A stretch of 22,500 nucleotides of DNA from Paulinella micropora (Eukaryota; Cercozoa; Imbricatea; Euglyphida; Paulinellidae). The stretch covers positions 1-22,500 of the forward strand of contig WBZZ01006038.1 in NCBI GenBank assembly GCA_019918135.1, in the 5' to 3' direction. Positions 9,677-17,884 of this stretch are shown piece by piece (position 1 is the first letter of the stretch; each line of letters begins with the position of its first letter). Under the pieces are notes generated by a model, which did no database searches, had not been told where the DNA came from, and saw only the letters and a program-made list of their open reading frames with translations. Both the position numbers and the translations under genes were made by a program.

Positions 9677-10426
9677 ATGATCCCTCCAGCCTCATTTCCT
9701 CGCCCCAATTACGACCTGGTCAGTCAGGAAGTCTACCACCGAGAGGAATGCCTCAACATCTCTCGTACGCTGCGCACCAACCTCAAGGTCCCCTTCATAG
9801 ACACATACAGGAAGGCCCTCAAGGACGGCTCGGCCAAGAAGCTCTCGCCCCAGACGGACGGAATCAGCCGCGCCCACTTCATTAAGGTCGTACTAATGAC
9901 TTTAAATAAGGACCTCGGCCCCCTCTTAGCGAAAGCAGTAAAGAACTGCCTTCTCAATCTTGAGGAGGAGCCTTTTCTCCCCATGCAGCCCCTTGAGCAG
10001 ATGGTGGATTATTGGTTGGACCCATCCACTTTCCACAAGTGGACCGCTTATAGAGGTGAGAGAGACCTAGCTATAAGTAGGTACAACGACCTTGCGAAAA
10101 AGGTCGGTTGGGTTCTGTCCCCGGACAACGTCCCCAGCTCCACACGCTACGTGACGATTCCGGCACCAGCGGCCACGGCGGCTCCTACCATGGGCCCCGG
10201 GCCCAACTCGCCCCCCGCTGGCAGGAGCGACGACTACAACTACGACTACAACTACGACTACGGCTACAGCTACGGCAGCGACGATGCCTCCGGCTACGGC
10301 GGCAGCATCGTCATCGCGCTTCATGGCGGCCCCCGCCCCGGTAAGGTTCCCCCCAACTGGCTCCCAACGCTTTGGTGGCCCCATCACAGCCTTCCCAGGT
10401 CGACCCTCTCGCCCTTCAGGAAGTAA
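9677..10426 (+). CDS. Gag N-terminal segment with Tyr/Asp-rich low-complexity tail
   Basis: This is the first long frame after the LTR, with ATG at 9677 (MIPPASFPRPNYDL); the frame is open slightly upstream. About 150 residues of mixed helical sequence lead into a Pro/Ala-rich stretch. Next comes a striking Tyr-rich block (DYNYDYNYDYGYSYGSDD) at about 10232-10287, encoded by imperfect GACTACAACTAC repeats. No family match is recognised, and the Gag assignment is by position. After about 10,300 the sequence probably continues in the next frame, so the C-terminal part of this frame is likely off-frame. Confidence 0.6.
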   Translation: MIPPASFPRPNYDLVSQEVYHREECLNISRTLRTNLKVPFIDTYRKALKDGSAKKLSPQTDGISRAHFIKVVLMTLNKDLGPLLAKAVKNCLLNLEEEPFLPMQPLEQMVDYWLDPSTFHKWTAYRGERDLAISRYNDLAKKVGWVLSPDNVPSSTRYVTIPAPAATAAPTMGPGPNSPPAGRSDDYNYDYNYDYGYSYGSDDASGYGGSIVIALHGGPRPGKVPPNWLPTLWWPHHSLPRSTLSPFRK

Positions 10427-11087
10427 TCTGGGTCCCATAGGCGGGTCAGAGGCACAGCGTTCCCTGTTTTCCCGACCGAGACCGGCGGCTGACGGGGCAT
10501 TTTCCCCACTAGCATCAGGGTATGGTTCATCCCCGACCCCGAGGTTTTCTCAACGGAGCCCAAGCCTCCCGGGATCATTCGCCTCCCCTCCGGACTCCCG
10601 GTACGAAGACAGCGGCGCGCTCTTTGTCTCCCCATACGGAAGGGTAGTCGAGGAGGAAGAAGAGTCGAAAGGGCCTCTGTTCTCTTTTTCTCCAGAGCGA
10701 GGGGCAGAGCCAGCCGACGGTGACAGCCTCCCCCTATCCCCCCGAATCGGGCAGTCCTCAAGCCGACCCCGTTCTGCCCCTCCACGTATCGTGACTTTCT
10801 CCACAGTTAGGCAATCGCTCCCGCCAGCTGGTGGGAGCGACGAAGATGGAGAGACCGGGACGGCGGTCGCGGAAACCGCAGCCTCCGCAGCGGTCACGCC
10901 AGAGGTAGCCGGAACGGCTTTAGCCAGCCCAGCTGCCCCGACGATCGAAGTGGAGGTGGACAACCCGTCTGGGAGCAGAGCGACACTAGTGCATCCTCTA
11001 GTAGTGGCGAGCAGCCCTCGTCGAGTAGTTCTGAGCCGTCACGTACCCGGAATGGTATACGCTTTAGTGGCAGCACCGTCCTTATGA
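10284..11087 (+). CDS. Gag Ser/Pro-rich disordered segment
   Basis: This 267-codon frame overlaps the previous one in +1 phase. Composition is Ser, Pro, Ala and Gly rich with a short acidic run (VEEEEESK), consistent with a disordered Gag linker. No domain is recognised. Continuation from the upstream segment would need a +1 shift around 10,290-10,350. Confidence 0.5.
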   Translation: MPPATAAASSSRFMAAPAPVRFPPTGSQRFGGPITAFPGRPSRPSGSNLGPIGGSEAQRSLFSRPRPAADGAFSPLASGYGSSPTPRFSQRSPSLPGSFASPPDSRYEDSGALFVSPYGRVVEEEEESKGPLFSFSPERGAEPADGDSLPLSPRIGQSSSRPRSAPPRIVTFSTVRQSLPPAGGSDEDGETGTAVAETAASAAVTPEVAGTALASPAAPTIEVEVDNPSGSRATLVHPLVVASSPRRVVLSRHVPGMVYALVAAPSL

Positions 11088-11124
11088 TGGTGGCGCCATT
11101 TGAGTTGGCTACCGAACGACGACA

Positions 11125-11726
11125 ATGTCGTCTGAGGAGATCAAAAAGCTCAAGTTCGACCACGTATCATTAGGATACACCTTGCGCCTGTTTCTTTCCA
11201 ATCTTTCCCTTTTTATGGCCCAGTCTGAGGCCGAGATCTTCCTCAACGCGTGGTCGGCAAGAACTTCTTCCAAAGACTCCTACATGAAGTCTCTGCAGCT
11301 CTTGCCATGATCTGGCTGGACTACCGAGTAGACTCACGATGGAAAATCGACATCGTCTACGACGTTACCAAGCCTTTCGGCCCGAGTTACAAGAATGACA
11401 TGAAGAGACGGTCGAAAGAGAACTTGGCCACTTATATCACGCGTTTACAGAAGCTCTTCAGGCAGCTGCAGAACGAAGGCCTTGTGGCCGAGGAATCCCA
11501 TAAGTATGAGGTAGCCCGGCGATGTGTCTCCCCTATGGAGATACAGCACATAGAGGCCCTGCAGATAGAAAGGAAGAAGCGGGGCATTGCGCCGACACGC
11601 ACGTTGGAGGAGATGAGGTACCTCATCCTCAAGGCTAACCCGCGTACCTTGACGGATTCAAACCAGGGACCCCAAGATGATCCTGACGGCACCGGATTCC
11701 GACTACGGCCGGCGCCCTCCTCGTAA
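11125..11726 (+). CDS. Gag capsid-like segment (two frames)
   Basis: The frame from ATG 11125 (MSSEEIKKLKFDHVSLGY) reads to about 11250, then the sequence continues in another phase (FFQRLLHEVSAALAMIWLDY) to 11726. The pattern of helices with ATYITRLQKLFRQLQNEG, then VARRCVSPMEIQHIEAL, resembles retrotransposon capsid domains, which contain a similar 'F..RLQ..' helix. It lies just before the zinc knuckle, as a capsid should. The -1/+2 shift at about 11,250 is inferred from continuity of the predicted helices. Confidence 0.6.
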
Positions 11727-12168
11727 GGAGAGGACCAACGAGAGCACAAGGAAGCCAAGAACCAAGTGGCCCCGCGACATCCCCTCGGGTAGTCAGCTGC
11801 AGGTCGTGGCGAGGCAAGCTCCGGCGTCCCATCAGCAGAACAAGCCGAAGTCTGGCCCGGGCCCGGACCAACGCAAGTGCTCTGCCTTCGAGTTCGTCCG
11901 GCGGGCGTACAACCAAGACTGCACGCTTTCTGGGGCCAACGCGATCAAAATCGCCAAGCCGGCCCAGTGGACAAAGGACCCCGCCAAGGAGAACCGCGCG
12001 CCACACAACAAGAGCTCCGAGTCCTGCGCCTACTGTCAACACTTCGGCAAGGTAGAGAAACCAAACCATACACTCGAAGTCTGTAGGACACGCACGCGCG
12101 ATCTGGGGAAGGGGCTCAACTCGCATTGGTGCCCCCCGCGGGCCGGGAAGCAACGCGCTGGCCCCTGA
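11677..12168 (+). CDS. Gag nucleocapsid segment with expanded CCHC knuckle
   Basis: This Lys/Arg/Pro-rich 163-codon frame contains CAYCQHFGKVEKPNHTLEVC at 12025-12084. It has the C, C, H, C order of a retroelement zinc knuckle but with ten residues instead of four between the second Cys and the His. The Gly at the usual position (C-x2-C-x3-G) is kept. It overlaps the protease frame by about 40 bases in a different phase, as gag/pol junctions often do. Whether a real frameshift site exists here is unknown. Confidence 0.65.
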   Translation: MILTAPDSDYGRRPPRKERTNESTRKPRTKWPRDIPSGSQLQVVARQAPASHQQNKPKSGPGPDQRKCSAFEFVRRAYNQDCTLSGANAIKIAKPAQWTKDPAKENRAPHNKSSESCAYCQHFGKVEKPNHTLEVCRTRTRDLGKGLNSHWCPPRAGKQRAGP

Positions 12169-13616
12169 CAGAAGGATCGACGCGGAAAAGACCGCAAGGA
12201 ACGCAAGGATGCCCCTATGGCGGCGTGATGGCGGCTCAAGCGACGGTAGACGACCCTAGCCAGGTAAGCACCCAAAATATATTGGACGACGGGACTGATA
12301 CGGCTCTTGAATGCCGTTATGTCGCTCCCGTACGACCTCGTAAGGCAAATGTCCTCCAAGGACGGGTCCTGGCTATTGCCGGACTGGATCAGACCGCCAA
12401 CAAGGCTATCGACATCTTTGTCATAGTTGACACTGGATGTAATACCTTGGGGCTGATCCACGCACGCTTGTCCTCCAAGATGGGCCTGACTGAAATGGAT
12501 TTGCCCATCCTGACAGCCCGCACGGCTCAAGGGATCATAACTATGTTTAGAGGCATACGTCTCTACATCCAAGTCCTCCTCATAAGTGGCTGGGATGAGA
12601 TTTACCTTTACACCTCTCAGCATGTTCCCCCGGGAGCGGATATTTTGCTTGGTACTGTCCTTATCATGCAGACCAACATATCCACGGATGCCCTTTTCAC
12701 CCGTATGGCAGCTGGCCAACAGTGGCCGGCCGTGCCGACACGGGCGGAGAACGAACAAATCCTCTTGGATGAGTTTGAGATCCTGACCCCGCCCCGACAG
12801 CCCAGCGGGACTGTCAATCAGGTTTTGCGAAGCAGGACAATCCTAAGAGATGGTCCCTGCCAACAGGTGGTCACGCTGATGGACCTCCCCTCGGATGATA
12901 ACGAGGAGGAAGCCCAAAAGCAAGACCTTAGCGAATGTCCTTTTAGTCTCCTCCCTTTGGTGGCGATCACCACTGACGGGAGTGATGATGAAGAGGAACA
13001 GGAAGAGAAAGAAGAAAGCGAAGAGAAGACAGACGAGACGGAGGAGAAGCAGGAGGACAGTACTGACCGTACATCCCCCACACCGCGACAGACACGATCT
13101 CGGACCACAGCAGCCCGACTGGACCGTACACCGGTCTCGGCTTTTCCGATCACGGGTCTTCCCCCAATACGCGAGGAGGAGGACGTGACTCCTCAGGGAC
13201 CACCGTCACCTAGTGAGACGGCGAAGCCAGCCCAGGTTGATTTTGAAGGAGCCACCGCTTCAAGCTCAAGCTCGAGTTCTTCGAGCTCGGGGCAAGATCA
13301 CCGGGCCACGCAAGCCTCACAAGAGACTCCCGGAGGACCATCACCCACTCCCTCCACCGCGTCTCCTAGCGAGTGGGCACGCAAGCCCGGATCGGCCGCT
13401 ACACCTAGCCGGCTAGGACCCAGGGAGTCTCCCGTAGAACCTACTTTTTCACCGACAACTCCCGCTTACTCGCCCGCTTTGTTGAATGTCACGTCACCGT
13501 CTTCCCACGGCGCTAAGGCACAAACAGGCGTTACGTCGCCCGCTCTTTCGAACGTCACGTCTCCTAACGCACTACTTTCTCCTCCAGGACCGACTCAGTC
13601 GGAAGGGAGGTTATAG
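12126..13616 (+). CDS. Retroviral-type aspartic protease with long acidic/Ser/Pro-rich tail
   Basis: The protease cleaves the element's polyprotein. The catalytic motif is VIVDTGCNT (D102 counted from 12126), with Cys where Ala or Ser is usual. The rest of the fold is recognisable: LSSKMGL, AQGIITMFRG, and the second conserved strand ADILLGTVLI (about 171-180). From about residue 253 the sequence is low complexity: a Glu/Asp-rich block (about 12,890-13,070), then Ser/Thr/Pro-rich sequence with a run of ten or more Ser (about 13,258-13,290) and a duplicated NVTSP motif (about 13,485-13,570). The first ATG in this frame is at 12228, but as part of a polyprotein it need not have its own start. 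The frame ends at TAG 13614-13616. Confidence 0.8.
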   Translation: MVPPAGREATRWPLTEGSTRKRPQGTQGCPYGGVMAAQATVDDPSQVSTQNILDDGTDTALECRYVAPVRPRKANVLQGRVLAIAGLDQTANKAIDIFVIVDTGCNTLGLIHARLSSKMGLTEMDLPILTARTAQGIITMFRGIRLYIQVLLISGWDEIYLYTSQHVPPGADILLGTVLIMQTNISTDALFTRMAAGQQWPAVPTRAENEQILLDEFEILTPPRQPSGTVNQVLRSRTILRDGPCQQVVTLMDLPSDDNEEEAQKQDLSECPFSLLPLVAITTDGSDDEEEQEEKEESEEKTDETEEKQEDSTDRTSPTPRQTRSRTTAARLDRTPVSAFPITGLPPIREEEDVTPQGPPSPSETAKPAQVDFEGATASSSSSSSSSSGQDHRATQASQETPGGPSPTPSTASPSEWARKPGSAATPSRLGPRESPVEPTFSPTTPAYSPALLNVTSPSSHGAKAQTGVTSPALSNVTSPNALLSPPGPTQSEGRL

Positions 13617-14464
13617 TGATAGATGGCACGCCCCCGGCGGCGACGTTGTCGTCAGGGACACCGGCGCGTCAAACCGCTACGCCTGTACCACTATCACAAG
13701 CTAGCTCCTCATCGTCCTCCTTGCCGCGATCACTTCCACCCTTAGTCCAGCAACCTCCTATACCAGGATTGCTACGATTTTGGACACAGGGATCACAGCG
13801 ATCATTAAGGTTTTCTCTCATGTCTTGCCGCTATGGATCAATCTCCCCTAGCGCAGCTCGAACCTTCCCACAAGGAGATTCGAACTTGACTAACCTTCAG
13901 CTCATAGCGGTCCGAGGCCGCGCTATAACGGATACTGGCATGAGACAACTTGACCAGGGAAGACCTACAACTCCACGGAGAGCGGGTCTATCAACCCCGG
14001 GTCGAAATAGCATCATGCACCCAGTAGGACCACGCATGGTTACTCGCACACACGTCGGGTTCGAGAGAGATATGCACCATCAAGGCAAGAGCATACCAGC
14101 TGTCCTGCAAGTAGGAGGTGCGGTTTTGAAGGACGTTTATAATGACAGAAAGTCACTGTTCATTATTCAAAGCCCGATCGTCCGCCTCCGCCCCTATTGG
14201 GAAGATCTCGTCCAATGCGATCATCACTTTAAATGCAACCATCGTTGTTACTATTACCTGCCTTACCTCATCCGGGTCCATGGGATCTACGAGGACCCGT
14301 CTTTTGACGATCCAGGCAATATCACGATAGTGCGACACCGACTCGAGATCCGCGAGGACGGTGGGTATCAAATCCCGCTTCATGACGGCAACATACATCT
14401 AGATCGGTGCTTCTCACAGCTCCGTCAGTTGACAAGATACGAGGACATATATATAGATAAATAG
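13616..14464 (+). CDS. Unrecognised protein segment between protease and RT (part 1)
   Basis: This frame of about 282 codons is open across the stop of the protease frame, so it may continue it after a -1 shift near 13,600. The first half is Ser/Pro/Thr rich. The second half looks globular: VLQVGGAVLKDVYND, then RPYWEDLVQCDHHFKCNHRCYYY with clustered Cys and His, then DPGNITIVRHRLEIREDGGYQIPLHD. It ends where a 13-bp tandem repeat starts. I do not recognise the family. The Cys/His cluster could bind metal, but that is speculation. Confidence 0.5.
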   Translation: MIDGTPPAATLSSGTPARQTATPVPLSQASSSSSSLPRSLPPLVQQPPIPGLLRFWTQGSQRSLRFSLMSCRYGSISPSAARTFPQGDSNLTNLQLIAVRGRAITDTGMRQLDQGRPTTPRRAGLSTPGRNSIMHPVGPRMVTRTHVGFERDMHHQGKSIPAVLQVGGAVLKDVYNDRKSLFIIQSPIVRLRPYWEDLVQCDHHFKCNHRCYYYLPYLIRVHGIYEDPSFDDPGNITIVRHRLEIREDGGYQIPLHDGNIHLDRCFSQLRQLTRYEDIYIDK

Positions 14465-14556
14465 ATAGATAAGATAGATAGATAAGATAGATAGATAAGA
14501 TAGATAGATAAGATAGATAGATAAGATAGATAGATAAGATAGATAGATAAGATAGA
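14461..14556 (+). repeat. 13-bp tandem repeat (ATAAGATAGATAG, about 6-7 copies) plus an A11 run
   Basis: The unit is essentially perfect through the array and built from GATA motifs. A run of 11 A follows at 14563-14573. The array sits exactly between two coding segments in different frames. As 13 is not a multiple of three, every added or lost unit changes frame. Confidence 0.95.
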
Positions 14557-14564
14557 TGCCGTAA

Positions 14565-15347
14565 AAAAAAAAAGGTTCTTACGTAGCCACGCGCTTATAC
14601 ACGAGCCAACTGATTAGATCAGTAGCGTACGTAGCCCCTAGAATCCAACAGGCTAAGGCGTGGGCCCGGATACGCCAGTTGCCAGAAATCATGGCACAAG
14701 TCAACCAAAGAGACCGTATATTCCTCGACAACAAGGGATATATCGCGCCTTATATTGGCCCAGGTTACATCGACTGTCAAGTCGTTCATAACTTTGCAGG
14801 TGTCACTATGAACACCATGAACGTCTGCCATCAGGAGCGTGGCACGGGCCTTTCCCAGCCCGAGGATGTCCTCCTGTCGGAATGCATCGCTTTTGTTCCT
14901 TGCTTGCAAGGACCAGCCACCATACAAACCAAACCTCAGGATGATTGGATGTGCATCGATAAACGCACCGAAGTGGATGCGCATCACGATCGCTTTCACA
15001 AAAACCCTGCGGTAACCAACCGCTGCAACATCCCGTTCGTCGAAACGAACCGTACCCCGAAGCATATCAGTAATCTGCTGAACGGTCTCCCTCTCAAGTT
15101 GGTATTCCCGGCCATGGTTATGAATCGGACCCCACTGACGATTTTTCACCATCCGCCGGTTTGGGGACGATCCAGAGCTCAATTGGCCTCAATTCTGGCT
15201 TTTGGGTTGGACCAGGAAGACCCGATATCCGATACCCTGCTTTTCAGGCATTACATATCATACTCGCACCAACGACCATATGGATGGGCCACCTATCAGG
15301 ACTCTACCCGGGACATGGGGGACAGAGTGTGTCTCAGCAGATTATGA
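14565..15347 (+). CDS. Unrecognised protein segment between protease and RT (part 2)
   Basis: This frame opens after a TAA at 14562 and has no need of its own start codon. It looks globular: AKAWARIRQLPEIMAQVNQR, DNKGYIAPYIGPGYIDC, FAGVTMNTMNVCH, then LKLVFPAMVMNRTPLTIF. It contains several Cys and His residues but no motif I can name. It ends in TGA at 15345, with a TAG nine bases later in the same frame, after which the frame is open again to 16586. A parallel frame at 15202-15414 may carry the true continuation across these stops. Confidence 0.5.
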   Translation, partial: KKKGSYVATRLYTSQLIRSVAYVAPRIQQAKAWARIRQLPEIMAQVNQRDRIFLDNKGYIAPYIGPGYIDCQVVHNFAGVTMNTMNVCHQERGTGLSQPEDVLLSECIAFVPCLQGPATIQTKPQDDWMCIDKRTEVDAHHDRFHKNPAVTNRCNIPFVETNRTPKHISNLLNGLPLKLVFPAMVMNRTPLTIFHHPPVWGRSRAQLASILAFGLDQEDPISDTLLFRHYISYSHQRPYGWATYQDSTRDMGDRVCLSRL

Positions 15348-15356
15348 ACCACGTAG

Positions 15357-16586
15357 TCCCATTTCCATGGTCCCACACTGTATCGTGAACCGGTACGATC
15401 AAGGGGGAGCATAGGACGGCATGATGAAGACTATCTCGGCTGCCCTATTTTTGTACGATACCATTTTGCCTTTGAGCACTTATGGCAGTGGTTTGCATGT
15501 TTCTACTATCTTTTTCGACTACCATCGAATTCTGCCATAAGATATTGCACACACCCACATGATATCAAGCGATCTATCGGATTTTCGCGCCCGACTTTCT
15601 CCTTTTTCGCGGATCTGCCGGCGAACTATTTCGCAAACATGGACATGACAATTTGTTCTGCGGACAAATATCATCCCATCCTCCCGACAGACCAGTGGGA
15701 TGTAAGTCCCAATGGAGGCATACTCGCGCGCCTCTTCACTGATAGCCCGGACAGAGAAATACTGGAGCAAAAGCTGAACCTGGTAAATCAACCTTCCTTA
15801 TTTATGGAAGCGCGATGGACCAGGGGTATAGACACTTTAGCCCCGGTACAGGACTATCTTTTTCAGAACCTGCCTTCTTCGGCACACGACCAGAAGTGGT
15901 ACTGTACAACCATAGCGAATGTCCCATTTTTTGTACAGGTGCAGACAGAGGTGCGGGCACTGCAGCATATGCTCAACGTGCCGGCTTACGAGGAAACCCA
16001 GGTCGTAGTGCACCCAAGCACGTATTCACCTTGTCTTGCAGACATCTTGAATCCGTATTCGAGGGCACTGCGGGCCAAGGGTTATTACCCCTACGGTGTC
16101 CCATCCATAGAGGACAAAATGGATATCAAGGAAACGATACCAAACATCGTGCGCCTGGATCTCGCCTCGACCTATCTTGGCACTCGGGTAGACCTCCGGG
16201 ATTCACGTGATATAGCGGCCTATCTAAACCTTCCGCTAGTCCCCGTTGATCTTGGTTGGGAGTCAGTCTCTTCCTGGAACACACATTGCAGTCTTGAGTT
16301 TGCGATGCTCCAAAACGTCATCCTTCAGCAGGACGCGGAGATGTTTTCCACGAACGAACAACTTCCCCCCGCTCCGGTGACTGGAAGGCAGGAGACGACC
16401 TATCCAGTCCTCAGGCTCTCCAAGAATTCGGGCTTACGATGGAAACTCAGAGCTCTGCAGGATCCCACCCCTTCACCCTTTTCACCGGCTGCCCCCACAT
16501 CATTATCGAAAGCACCATCGACATGCTTGTCATCATCGCCACCATCGTCATCGTCATCATCGTCATCATCGTCAGCATCCTCTTGA
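15357..16586 (+). CDS. Unrecognised protein segment between protease and RT (part 3)
   Basis: This is the same reading frame as the preceding segment, open for about 410 codons; its first convenient ATG is at 15639. It has aromatic-rich sequence (HLWQWFACFYYLF), then apparently globular sequence (YHPILPTDQWDVSPNGGIL, ALQHMLNVPAYEET, YGVPSIEDKMDIKETIPNIV, LPLVPVDLGWESVSSW). It ends in a poly-Ser tail encoded by TCATCG-type repeats (about 16,530-16,585). No family is recognised. Length and composition argue for real coding sequence. Confidence 0.5.
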   Translation, partial: SHFHGPTLYREPVRSRGSIGRHDEDYLGCPIFVRYHFAFEHLWQWFACFYYLFRLPSNSAIRYCTHPHDIKRSIGFSRPTFSFFADLPANYFANMDMTICSADKYHPILPTDQWDVSPNGGILARLFTDSPDREILEQKLNLVNQPSLFMEARWTRGIDTLAPVQDYLFQNLPSSAHDQKWYCTTIANVPFFVQVQTEVRALQHMLNVPAYEETQVVVHPSTYSPCLADILNPYSRALRAKGYYPYGVPSIEDKMDIKETIPNIVRLDLASTYLGTRVDLRDSRDIAAYLNLPLVPVDLGWESVSSWNTHCSLEFAMLQNVILQQDAEMFSTNEQLPPAPVTGRQETTYPVLRLSKNSGLRWKLRALQDPTPSPFSPAAPTSLSKAPSTCLSSSPPSSSSSSSSSSASS

Positions 16587-16644
16587 TCTTCCTCACAGAG
16601 TACTCCCACACATCCTTCCGCGGTGTCAGCCGTGGAAGGAGCGC

Positions 16645-17706
16645 ATGCTATACGATTTACAATCACAGGTCCTAGATCTCTTCAGCCGACGTCACGCCTC
16701 TGGGGATTTCAGATCCCTTCCTCACGCGTCCCGGAGTCAGCTGGAGGAAGGGTCTCCGTCTGACCGCATCTCCCCCTCTCCGCGCATTTCATCCCGCTCG
16801 AATCCACGCGGCCTCTCATCCGCTGATTCGAGATCACAGCGGCGATTGGAATACAGTAGAGCGCGTGATGAAGAAGAGGAAGAGAAAGAGGAATACGAAC
16901 GTCAAGGACGTAGCGGCAAGGATGAAAGAGAAGACTCTCCGCCCGCCGACGAAGACGCGGATACCGGCAGAGGTCGTTCCAGCAAGCGGATATGCCGGAA
17001 ATACAAGAAGGCCAAGACCAGCTGCCAGCCCGACCAACGACGACGACGCAGTCACGACGACGACTACAAAGACGGTTCCTCATCCTCCTCTTCCTCATCT
17101 TCTTCTTCATCTTCGTCCTCCAGCTCTGCTCCAGCCCCGAGCGCAAGATCGGGTAGCCGGACGACAGATAGGCAGGAGAAAACGGAGGATAAGAATAAGA
17201 ACAAGGAGCGGAGTAAACGAGGCAGCCGCGGCAAAGCCCATAAGGTACGCACATGGCACTATCATGAAGTAGCCTATGACCGCCAAGGTAGACGGTACCT
17301 TCGGACTGTGTCACAAGGTGAACGCAAGCCCATACGCTCTCAACACCAAGCACAACAGCAGCGTATGCGACAGGCCATGATCCATGGCTGGAAAAACCCG
17401 GTCCAGAGATGGACCACGGGTATTCCAGCTCGGAGAAATGCACCCCGAAGCACACTGCCAAGGCGCGGTCCGAGACGCGTGCGGAGCGAGCCTAGCCTGC
17501 CCCGACCGGCTCACAGCCGACCCCAGAACTTAGTTCCGGAGACGCAGCAATGTGTATGCACCACGCGCAACCCACCTCCGGCAACTAAACACGAAACGTG
17601 TCCTATCCCACTCGATGCTTATGCTTCGAACATTGGCTGGATCACAATGTCAATCGCCCCCTTCTCCGGGACAGCTGCGCTTCCGACCACCCTCCCCTCA
17701 ACATGA
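16645..17706 (+). CDS. Arg/Ser-rich disordered segment before RT
   Basis: This 353-codon frame is rich in Arg, Ser, Glu and Lys. It has RS/SR-type stretches, an EEEEEKEEYE run (about 16,870-16,905), a run of about 17 Ser (about 17,078-17,125) and basic clusters. The central part (HYHEVAYDRQGRRYLRTV) looks more ordered. RS-rich regions typically bind RNA or splicing factors, but here function is inference. It ends in TGA at 17704-17706, while the next phase (the RT frame) is open across this point. Confidence 0.45.
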   Translation: MLYDLQSQVLDLFSRRHASGDFRSLPHASRSQLEEGSPSDRISPSPRISSRSNPRGLSSADSRSQRRLEYSRARDEEEEEKEEYERQGRSGKDEREDSPPADEDADTGRGRSSKRICRKYKKAKTSCQPDQRRRRSHDDDYKDGSSSSSSSSSSSSSSSSSAPAPSARSGSRTTDRQEKTEDKNKNKERSKRGSRGKAHKVRTWHYHEVAYDRQGRRYLRTVSQGERKPIRSQHQAQQQRMRQAMIHGWKNPVQRWTTGIPARRNAPRSTLPRRGPRRVRSEPSLPRPAHSRPQNLVPETQQCVCTTRNPPPATKHETCPIPLDAYASNIGWITMSIAPFSGTAALPTTLPST

Positions 17707-17731
17707 GCCGGAGATGTGCAGGACGCAGTGA

Positions 17732-17881
17732 CAACCCACGGAGCCGTATCCAAATCCTATCAAACCCCATATTGTGGCCCAGCTAATGTTACCGCATGAC
17801 AGGGAACATCCCCCGATTAGCGGTCTAGACTGGCTTTCTATGAACATGACTTCTGAGCCAGGTATTTTACTCGTCACCAGA
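17732..17881 (+). CDS. Short pre-RT segment carrying a GLDWL motif
   Basis: In the RT frame, between in-frame TGA codons at 17729-17731 and 17882-17884, about 50 codons read through ISGLDWLSMN (17816-17845). The G-L-D-W-L pattern is typical of the C-terminal end of gypsy proteases, although a separate DTG protease lies 5 kb upstream. This could be a protease remnant or chance similarity. Confidence 0.4.
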
Positions 17882-17884
17882 TGA

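Noticed and set aside
14461..14556. CRISPR-like array
   Set aside because: The units are 13 bp, contiguous and without spacers, and the context is eukaryotic.
16500..16610. Possible transmembrane or envelope-like hydrophobic stretch (Ile/Val-rich) in one frame
   Set aside because: It is the off-frame translation of the TCATCG repeats that encode poly-Ser in the main frame, with no flanking signal peptide or Cys pattern.
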